This document shows, one piece after another, positions 15,990 to 22,515 of a stretch of DNA of 64,000 nt. A model generated the notes under the pieces. The model was given only the letters and a program-made list of their open reading frames with translations, ran no database searches and had not been told where the DNA came from. The position numbers and the translations under genes were made by a program. This DNA is from Pseudomonadota bacterium (lineage in GTDB: Bacteria > Myxococcota_A > UBA796 > SXON01), in contig JAUXQH010000175.1 of assembly GCA_030685065.1 (NCBI GenBank), forward strand, positions 113,744 to 177,743, read 5' to 3'. Within the stretch, counting starts at the first letter, position 1. Each line of letters starts with the position of its first letter.

Positions 15990-17321
15990 ATGGGTCTCTG
16001 GGACACTCTCTCCACCCACGCCAAGGCGCAGTTCCTCGATGTCATCCAGTGGATGGACGACTCGAAGAACACCCTGGTCTACCGCTTCCCGATCTTCAAC
16101 CAGGCGATCCAGGACGGCGGGAAGCTCGTGGTGCGCGAGGGGCAGGCGGCCGTCTTCGTCGCCGAGGGGCGCCTGTCGGACGTGTTCGGGCCGGGCACGT
16201 ATGAGCTCTCGACCCGGACCAAGGCCATCACCGGCTTCTTCGAGAGCATCAAGTACGGCCTGAACATGCCCTACAAGGGGGATGTGTACTTCCTCTCCAC
16301 GCGGCAGTACACCGATCAGAAGTGGGGCACCGCCAACCCGCTCATGCTCCGCGACAAGGACCTGGGCGCGGTTCGCATCCGTGCGTTCGGCGTCTTCGCC
16401 TACCGCATCACCGACCCCGCCGTGTTCATCCGCGAGCTGGTCGGCACCGCGGGCCTCTACACGACCGACGAGATCAACGGCCAGCTCAAGCGCAAGCTCG
16501 TGAGCGCGCTCGCCGACACCATCGGCGAGTCCAAGATCGCGGCGCTCGACCTCATCTCCCAGTACATGGACCTGGGGGATGCCCTCCGCCAGCGCCTCAA
16601 CGGCTGGTTCCAGGAGAACTACGGCATCACCCTCACCGATTTCGTGGTCGAGAACATCTCGGTCCCGCCCGAAGTCGAGAAGATGCTCGACAAGCGCTCG
16701 TCGATGGCGCTCGTGGGCGACATGAACGCCTACACCCAGTTCCAGGCCGCCAACGCCATGGAGCAGGCGGCCGGCCGGCCCGGCGGCGGTAACCCCATGC
16801 TCGATGCGGGCCTCGGCCTCGCGATGGGCAACGCGATGGGCAACCAGCTCGGCCGCGCGCAGCAGGGCCCCGGCACGTTCAACCCGCACGGTGGCCTGTC
16901 CACGCCCCCGCCTCCCCCGCAGGTGGACACCCGGTACCACTACAACGGCGCGGGTGGGCAGGGCGAGCACACCGCGCGGGAGATCGCCGCGTTCGTCCAG
17001 CAGAACCGCAACGGCGCGCACAACGTGTGGGCGGCCGGCTGGCCGGGCTGGAAGTCGTGGTCCGAAGTGGCCGAGATCAGCTCGCTCCTCCCCCCGGTCC
17101 CGCCCCCCGTGCCCACCGCGGCGGTGTTCCACTACGCCGCACCCGATGGCACGACCGCCACCGGCGGCCCCGCCGACATCGCGCAGCGCGTAAAGGCGGA
17201 CCCCGCGGGCCGCCACCTGGTCTGGAAGGACGGCTACGCCAGCTGGAAGGACGCGCGCGAGGTCCCCGAGATCGCCGGGCTGCTCGGCGGTGGGCCGCCT
17301 CCGCCGCCTCCTCCCCGGTAG
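15990..17321 (+). CDS. SPFH-domain protein with two C-terminal GYF_2 domains (YdjI/virion-core-like)
   Basis: A 443-residue protein without a signal peptide or membrane segment. Residues about 25-235 are an SPFH/band-7 domain of the branch often annotated 'virion core protein-like' (LVVREGQAAVFVAEGRL, GLNMPYKGDVYFLSTRQY, LTDFVVENISVPPEVEKM). A Met/Ala/Gln-rich stretch and a Pro-rich linker follow. The tail has two GYF_2 (DUF4339-type) modules at about 314-362 and 379-434, each with a conserved aromatic, Ala-Gly or Lys-Asp-Gly core and a final W-x-x-x-x-E-V. SPFH proteins scaffold membrane microdomains, and GYF_2 modules bind proline-rich or membrane partners, so a peripheral scaffold is likely. 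It is transcribed alone, converging with the repeat-lipoprotein gene. Confidence 0.85.
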   Translation: MGLWDTLSTHAKAQFLDVIQWMDDSKNTLVYRFPIFNQAIQDGGKLVVREGQAAVFVAEGRLSDVFGPGTYELSTRTKAITGFFESIKYGLNMPYKGDVYFLSTRQYTDQKWGTANPLMLRDKDLGAVRIRAFGVFAYRITDPAVFIRELVGTAGLYTTDEINGQLKRKLVSALADTIGESKIAALDLISQYMDLGDALRQRLNGWFQENYGITLTDFVVENISVPPEVEKMLDKRSSMALVGDMNAYTQFQAANAMEQAAGRPGGGNPMLDAGLGLAMGNAMGNQLGRAQQGPGTFNPHGGLSTPPPPPQVDTRYHYNGAGGQGEHTAREIAAFVQQNRNGAHNVWAAGWPGWKSWSEVAEISSLLPPVPPPVPTAAVFHYAAPDGTTATGGPADIAQRVKADPAGRHLVWKDGYASWKDAREVPEIAGLLGGGPPPPPPPR

Positions 17322-17339
17322 TTCGGGGGGACATTTCGG

Positions 17340-17401
17340 CCGCTCGGCGCTCTCGGAGCGGGGAGCGGTTCAGCCTGCCGGGAGCCCGGCGGGCCGAAAC
17401 C
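17340..17401. terminator. Hairpin region between convergent genes, likely bidirectional terminator
   Basis: The 96-bp gap between two convergent stops holds a 6-bp stem CCGCTC/GAGCGG (17340-17345 with 17356-17361) and a longer imperfect stem starting GGTT at 17367 and ending AACC at 17401, with GCCGGG/CCCGGC at its core. There is no strong T-run, so intrinsic termination is probable but not certain. Confidence 0.45.
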
Positions 17402-17417
17402 ACCAACCGCGCACTGG

Positions 17418-20400
17418 CTACCCGTACTCGGAGTTGTCGTACGCCGACGCGCACGAGGGGTCGGCGCTGTCGACGCCCTGGATGCCGTCGTTGTCGACGC
17501 CGTCGTTGCACTGGATGTCGCTGGTGCCGAGCTCGCCGGTGGTCGTCACCGGGGTGGGGCAGTCGGGATCGGACAGATCGAACCAGCCGTCCAGGTCGTT
17601 GTCGACGCCGTCGTTGCAGTCGGTGGAGGGATCGACCTCGCTCGTGTCCGCGCCCGATTCGCAGCCCCAGTCGAGCGCGTCGATCAGGCCGTCGCTGTCG
17701 TCGTCCAGGCCGTTGTTGCACGCGCTTCCGCCCGCGCCGTCGTCCTCGAACAGGGTGAGGGCGTCGGGGCAGGAGACGTCGGAGAGATCGGTCCAGCCGT
17801 CGCCGTCGTTGTCGAGCCCGTCGTCACACTCGGGGGTGTGCTCCTCGTCGGGGTCGAGCGCGCTGGCGCAGCCGGGATCGGCGGCGTCCACGAGGGCGTC
17901 GCCGTCGCTGTCGGCGCCGTCGTTGCAGGCAAAGTCTTCGGTGCCGACCTCGGCCCCGAGCCAGCCGCAGTCCGGATCCTCGTCGTCGATCCAGCCATCG
18001 CTGTCGCCGTCGAGGCCGTCCGAGCAGTCGAGGCCGCTGGCGGCGACGCTGTTCTCGACGTTGTCCCACGCGTCCAGGCAGTCGGGATCGAGGGCGTCGA
18101 CCAGGCCGTCCGCGTCGTCGTCTTCGCCGTTGTTGCACGCCGCCACGCCCGTCGCGCCGGCCTCGGCCGTGGCGTTGATGCAGTCGGGATCGTCGGCGTC
18201 GACCCAGCCGTCACGATCGGTGTCGAGCCCGTCCGAGCACGCGCTCGTGGGGTCGTTCTCCACGTTGTCGCTGGAGTCCTCGCACCCCGGATCCGCGAAG
18301 TCGGCGAGACCGTCGAAGTCGTTGTCATCCCCGTCCGCGCATGCGGCCCGGGAGATGCCCGCTTCGGCCCACGAGGCGGCGTCGGTACAGTCGGGGTCGG
18401 CGGAGTCGATCAGACCGTCCGTGTCGTCGTCCACGCCGTCGTTGCACGCGGCGCGGCCATAGCCCGACTCGTCTCCGTACAGGGCACAGTCGGGATCGTC
18501 GTCGTCCATCCAGCCGTCGCCGTCATCATCCGCGCCGTTGGCGCAGTCGTCGCCGGTGGCGGTCTCGTCGTCGTCCCACCCGATGGTGCAGCCGTCGTCC
18601 GCGGCGTCGATGCGCCCGTCGCTGTCGTCATCGAGGCCGTTGTCGCAGGCGCGCGTACCGGACCCGAGCTCGTCGGCGTCCGACACTCCGAACGCCGAGT
18701 GGCAGTCGGCGTCGTCGCTGTCGCGCCATCCGTCGCCGTCGTCGTCTTCGCCGTTCGCGCAGTCATCCGCGGTCTCGTCCTCGACGTCGTCCCACGCGTC
18801 CACACAGCCGAGATCGGCGATGTCGATGGCGAGGTCACCGTCGTTGTCCAGGCCGTCGTTGCAGCCGCCCGCCCCGAAGCCGCTCTCGTCGTCACCGCTG
18901 GCGCAGTCCGGGTCGTCGCTGTCGGTCCAGCCGTCCCCGTCGTCATCCTCGCCGTCGTAGCAGGTGCCGGTGGGGTCGGCCTCGCCCGCGTCGGTCGCGC
19001 TCGTGCAGCCCAGGTCGTCCGCGTCGATGGCGCCGTCACTGTCGTCGTCCACACCGTCGTTGCAGTTCGTGGTGCCGAAGCCCAGCTCCTCGGTGCCGGT
19101 GCTGCAATCGGGGTCGTCGCTGTCGGTCCAGCCGTCGAGATCGTCGTCCGCGCCGTCGTGGCAGCCGTCTGTCGCCGCGCCCTCGAGCGTGTCGTAGGCG
19201 TCCATGCAGCCCGAGTCGAGCCGGTCGCGGAGGCGATCCCCGTCGTTGTCGAGCCCGTCGTTGCATTCGGTGGTGCCGAAGGACCGCTCGGAGGTGCCCG
19301 TGGCGCAGTCCGGGTCGTCCCCGTCGAACCACTCGTCGCCGTCGTTGTCGAGCAGGTCGTTGCAGCCCGTGATGGGATCGACCTCGCTGGTGTCGAATCC
19401 CGACGTGCAGCCCGGATCCTCGGCGTCGATGACGCCGTCGCTGTCGTCATCGACGCCGTTGTTGCACCCGTAGGCGCTGGTGGCGCCGGGGGCCTCCGAG
19501 GTGTCGACGCTCGATTCGCAGCCAGGATCGAGCAGATCGGCCCAGCCGTCCCCGTCGTCATCCGCCGCGTTGCCACAGGCGGCGTCGTCTTCGTTGTCGT
19601 CCGCCGCGCCGGTGCAGTCGGGGTCGTCCGCGTCGCTCAGACGGTCGAAGTCGTCGTCCTCGCCGTTGTTGCACGCGGTCGCGCCGAAGCCGGTCTCGAA
19701 CGGCCCGGAACAGTCGGGGTCGTCCGCGTCGAACCAGCCGTCCCCGTCCTCGTCGATCCCGTTGTCGCACTCCGCGGCCTCGGCCGAGTCGAGCGCGGTG
19801 AGACAGTCGGAGTCGGACGCGTCGATGCCGAGGTCGGTGTCGTTGTCGAGGCCGTCGTTGCATTCGCCCGCGCCGAAGCCGAGCTCCTCGCGGCCGGTGG
19901 TGCAGTCGGGATCGTCCGAGTCGGCCCAGCCATCGTGGTCGTCATCGTCGCCGTTGGAGCAGGCGCTCGACTCGTCGGTGTCGGCCGCCGTGGCGCAGTC
20001 CGGATCCGCCGCGTCCGTGAGGCCGTCGCGGTCCTGATCTTCGCCGTCGTTGCAGGCGGTGGTTCCGTATCGGACCTCCTCGTCGCCGCCCGCGCAGTCG
20101 GGGTCGAGGGCGTCCGCCCAGCCGTCGCCGTCGTTGTCGGCGCCGTCCTCGCAGTCGCTCGCCTCGAAGTCGTCTCCGGAGTCGGTGCACTCGGGGTCGG
20201 AGGCGTCCACCCGGCCGTCGCCGTCATCGTCGAGCCCGTTCGAGCACGCGGACATCGCTTCGAAGCCCGTGCCCTCCGAGTCGCCGGTGGGGTCGGCGCA
20301 GCTCGGATCCTCGAGATCGGTCCATCCGTCGCCGTCATTGTCGGCGCCGTCCTCGCAGGCGTTCAGCTCGGAGTCGTCGACCGCGGTGTCACAGGAGGCG

Positions 20401-21377
20401 TCATCGGCGTCGACGTCGCCGTCGCCATCGTCGTCCAGGCCGTTGTTGCACAGCCAGTCGGGGGAGGTCCCGAGCTCCTCGTAGCCGGTGAGGCAGTCGG
20501 GATCTTCCTCGTCGACCCAGCCGTCGCCGTCGTTGTCGGCGCCGTCCTCACAGCCCAGCATGGCCTCGAGGGGGTCCCAGGCCGAGTCACATTGGCGGTC
20601 GTCGGCGTCGGCTTCGCCGTCGTCGTCGTTGTCATCGCCGTCGTTGCACTCGGTGTCGCCGTACCCGAGCTCGTCACCGAGATCGTGGCAGTCGGGATCC
20701 TCCGCGTCGGCCCAGCCGTCGCCGTCGTTGTCCAGGCCGTCCGCGCACGGCTCGATCTCGTCGGTGTCGAGCGCGTCGGTGCAGTCGGGGTCGAAGGCGT
20801 CGACGTTGTCGTCGCCGTCGTTGTCGACGCCGTCGTTACAGACGGTGTCGCCGTAGCCGAGCTCCTCGACCCCGGCGGCGCAGTCCGGATCGTCCGCGTC
20901 GCGCCACCCGTCGGCGTCGTTGTCGACCTCGTCCTGGCACGGGCCGATGGGCGATTCGAGCGCCGCAGCGGTCAGGAGCACCGCCACGACCTCGTCGGCG
21001 GTGAAGGTCAGCGGCCCCACGACGCTGGTGGTGACGGTGCGATCGATGCCGAGGTAGCCGTACGCCCGCACCGAGAAGTCGGGATCGCCGCCGCCGGGGC
21101 GGAGCTCGATGGTGTCCGGCACGCCGTCGTTGACGGGGATCGAGATGCGGAGCTCGAGCTCCTCGTCGTCCAGGATCCAGTCGCCCAGGCGCCCGTCGTC
21201 CTCGGGCGTGAGCACGGTGGCGTCCCGCTCCGAGAACGGGGTCGTGGGGTCGAGGATGAGCCACCACGTGTCCGCCGCGCTCGCGACGTCCGCCGCGTCG
21301 ATCTCGACGACGATGGCCGTACGATCGTCCTTCGTTGCGCAGCCCAACAGGGCGAGGAGGAGCCAGGCACGCTTCAT
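17418..21377 (-). CDS. Giant repeat lipoprotein: 35 Asp/Cys metal-binding units
   Basis: A 1319-residue lipoprotein: MKRAWLLLALLGCATKDD is a short lipoprotein signal. Residues 20-145 form a small beta-rich domain. From C147 to the C-terminus the protein is 35 tandem units of about 33 residues, consensus CxDGxDNDGDGWxDxxDPDC, with no spacer domain. Two unit types alternate: one continues EELGYG or EELGFG, the other AxDxxE, giving a two-unit period of about 67 residues. The DxDxDGxxD spacing is that of calcium-binding loops (EF-hand-like, thrombospondin type 3-like), and the two Cys per unit could pair. No C-terminal anchor is present. It is translated directly after the PEGA gene (ATGA overlap). 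A calcium-stiffened surface stalk is a reasonable inference. Confidence 0.85.
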   Translation of the reverse strand: MKRAWLLLALLGCATKDDRTAIVVEIDAADVASAADTWWLILDPTTPFSERDATVLTPEDDGRLGDWILDDEELELRISIPVNDGVPDTIELRPGGGDPDFSVRAYGYLGIDRTVTTSVVGPLTFTADEVVAVLLTAAALESPIGPCQDEVDNDADGWRDADDPDCAAGVEELGYGDTVCNDGVDNDGDDNVDAFDPDCTDALDTDEIEPCADGLDNDGDGWADAEDPDCHDLGDELGYGDTECNDGDDNDDDGEADADDRQCDSAWDPLEAMLGCEDGADNDGDGWVDEEDPDCLTGYEELGTSPDWLCNNGLDDDGDGDVDADDASCDTAVDDSELNACEDGADNDGDGWTDLEDPSCADPTGDSEGTGFEAMSACSNGLDDDGDGRVDASDPECTDSGDDFEASDCEDGADNDGDGWADALDPDCAGGDEEVRYGTTACNDGEDQDRDGLTDAADPDCATAADTDESSACSNGDDDDHDGWADSDDPDCTTGREELGFGAGECNDGLDNDTDLGIDASDSDCLTALDSAEAAECDNGIDEDGDGWFDADDPDCSGPFETGFGATACNNGEDDDFDRLSDADDPDCTGAADDNEDDAACGNAADDDGDGWADLLDPGCESSVDTSEAPGATSAYGCNNGVDDDSDGVIDAEDPGCTSGFDTSEVDPITGCNDLLDNDGDEWFDGDDPDCATGTSERSFGTTECNDGLDNDGDRLRDRLDSGCMDAYDTLEGAATDGCHDGADDDLDGWTDSDDPDCSTGTEELGFGTTNCNDGVDDDSDGAIDADDLGCTSATDAGEADPTGTCYDGEDDDGDGWTDSDDPDCASGDDESGFGAGGCNDGLDNDGDLAIDIADLGCVDAWDDVEDETADDCANGEDDDGDGWRDSDDADCHSAFGVSDADELGSGTRACDNGLDDDSDGRIDAADDGCTIGWDDDETATGDDCANGADDDGDGWMDDDDPDCALYGDESGYGRAACNDGVDDDTDGLIDSADPDCTDAASWAEAGISRAACADGDDNDFDGLADFADPGCEDSSDNVENDPTSACSDGLDTDRDGWVDADDPDCINATAEAGATGVAACNNGEDDDADGLVDALDPDCLDAWDNVENSVAASGLDCSDGLDGDSDGWIDDEDPDCGWLGAEVGTEDFACNDGADSDGDALVDAADPGCASALDPDEEHTPECDDGLDNDGDGWTDLSDVSCPDALTLFEDDGAGGSACNNGLDDDSDGLIDALDWGCESGADTSEVDPSTDCNDGVDNDLDGWFDLSDPDCPTPVTTTGELGTSDIQCNDGVDNDGIQGVDSADPSCASAYDNSEYG
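17421..20939 (-). repeat. 35 tandem coding repeats of about 100 bp, alternating in two types
   Basis: The DNA encoding residues 147-1319 of the lipoprotein is a degenerate tandem array, rich in GTCGTC-type triplets on the plus strand. The protein-level period is about 33.5 residues, with an alternating A/B pattern of about 67 residues. Units have diverged at third positions and in spacing, so the array is old rather than a recent expansion. Confidence 0.85.
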
Positions 21378-22435
21378 GGGAGCTCCACCACGGTGTCGCC
21401 CGTCGGCGGGGGTTCGGGCGCGGTGGCGACGACAACGGCCGCGGTCGTCGCGCCGCTGGCCACCGCCGCGCCGCCGACGATCGCCCAGAAGCCCCAGCGC
21501 TGGACGAGCGGCTTGCGCTCCACCAGGAGGTCGCCGGAGACGCGGAGCGCGACCGTGCCGCGCACGGGCACGGCGACGGTGTCGATGATCTGGCGCTCGC
21601 CGATTCGGATTTGAAGCTTCCAGCGACCCTTTTCAAGCGGCCCGAGCGTGACGTGGGTGCCCTCGCCCACGCGCGTGCCGTCGAGAAACACGAGGGCGTC
21701 GGGGCTGCCGGTCGTGATGTCGAGCGTGCCGCCCGAGCTCGGCAGGGAGGCGCGGACCTCGCCCCGGCTCCCGTCCGTCGTGTCGATCACCCGCAGCACG
21801 CCCGCCGCCTCCGGGTGGGTGAGGAGGACGACGTGACGGCCCGGCTCGATGTCGGCGAGGCGGAGCGGGGTCACGCCGACGTCGGCGCCGTCGAGCTTCA
21901 CCGCGGCGCCCGCCGGGCTGGACTCCACCACGACGATGCCGCGGGAGGACATCATCGGCACGTCGACGAGGTAGTTCTTGCCGGCCACGAAGTCGACCAT
22001 GCCCTCGGCGGGCTCGAACTTCGGCGCTTCGACGCGCCAGGGGTGCGGCCCGGCGCTCGGCGCCGGGAGGCGGATGGGCAGCGGGCCGCGGTCGGTGCCG
22101 TCCATCACGAGGCGCGCGCCCGGAGGCCCGGAGAACTCGACGGTGCCGCCGCCGGGGCTGAGGGAGGCCTGGACGTCGAGGGTCTTGTCCGCCACGATCT
22201 CGACGCGGCGCACGAAGGGATCGTGCCGGTCGGCGACGACCCGGATCTGGTGCACCCCGGCGGCGAGGTACTTCGTCAGCGGGGTGACGCCGAGCGCCGC
22301 CCCGTCGACCCAGACCTCGGCCCCTTCGACGTTGCTGCGGACCTTGAGGATGCCGGCCGGACCGTCCGCCGCGACTGCGAGAGGGACCACGAGCCCGGCG
22401 AGGGCGAGGAAGAAGGCGAGGGTGGCGGCAAGCAT
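21374..22435 (-). CDS. PEGA-domain protein with signal peptide and C-terminal membrane segment
   Basis: A 353-residue envelope protein. I start it at the ATG 22435, which gives a clear signal peptide (MLAATLAFFLALAGLVVPLAVAADG); the frame is open further upstream but without a likely start. Four PEGA-like beta modules follow, each with the xxxVxVDGxxxGxTP pattern (VWVDGAALGVTPL, LVMDGTDRGPLPI, VKLDGADVGVTPLRL, VFLDGTRVGEGTHV). A membrane segment near the C-terminus (GFWAIVGGAAVASGATTAAVVVA, in two parts) is followed by a short Pro-rich tail. PEGA domains are found in surface and periplasmic proteins and resemble carboxypeptidase-regulatory-like folds. The stop overlaps the start of the giant repeat lipoprotein, so the two form an operon and may be partners. 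Confidence 0.82.
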   Translation of the reverse strand: MLAATLAFFLALAGLVVPLAVAADGPAGILKVRSNVEGAEVWVDGAALGVTPLTKYLAAGVHQIRVVADRHDPFVRRVEIVADKTLDVQASLSPGGGTVEFSGPPGARLVMDGTDRGPLPIRLPAPSAGPHPWRVEAPKFEPAEGMVDFVAGKNYLVDVPMMSSRGIVVVESSPAGAAVKLDGADVGVTPLRLADIEPGRHVVLLTHPEAAGVLRVIDTTDGSRGEVRASLPSSGGTLDITTGSPDALVFLDGTRVGEGTHVTLGPLEKGRWKLQIRIGERQIIDTVAVPVRGTVALRVSGDLLVERKPLVQRWGFWAIVGGAAVASGATTAAVVVATAPEPPPTGDTVVELP

Positions 22436-22503
22436 GCGGGCGTCGATCGTACCACGGCTCTGGCGGACGCCGCGCCCTGGCGGTGGAAGCGAGGGCCTCG
22501 TGG

Positions 22504-22509
22504 CATACT
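22504..22509 (+). promoter_or_regulatory. CATACT -10-like box 6 nt before the start: leaderless promoter candidate
   Basis: CATACT is followed by six bases (CGCGCG) and then the ATG of the molybdenum hydroxylase. There is no Shine-Dalgarno in between. The spacing puts the transcription start at the start codon itself. Confidence 0.5.
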
Positions 22510-22515
22510 CGCGCG

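Noticed and set aside
17421..20939. Regular GTC-rich spacing on the plus strand looks like a CRISPR array or minisatellite
   Set aside because: The units are coding on the minus strand, keep the reading frame and vary at third positions; there is no constant repeat with unique spacers.
17838..21614. Open frame of 1258 codons on the plus strand opposite the repeat lipoprotein
   Set aside because: It is the antisense shadow of the Asp-rich codons (GAC read as GTC); composition is extreme Val/Ala/Arg with no signal or domain.
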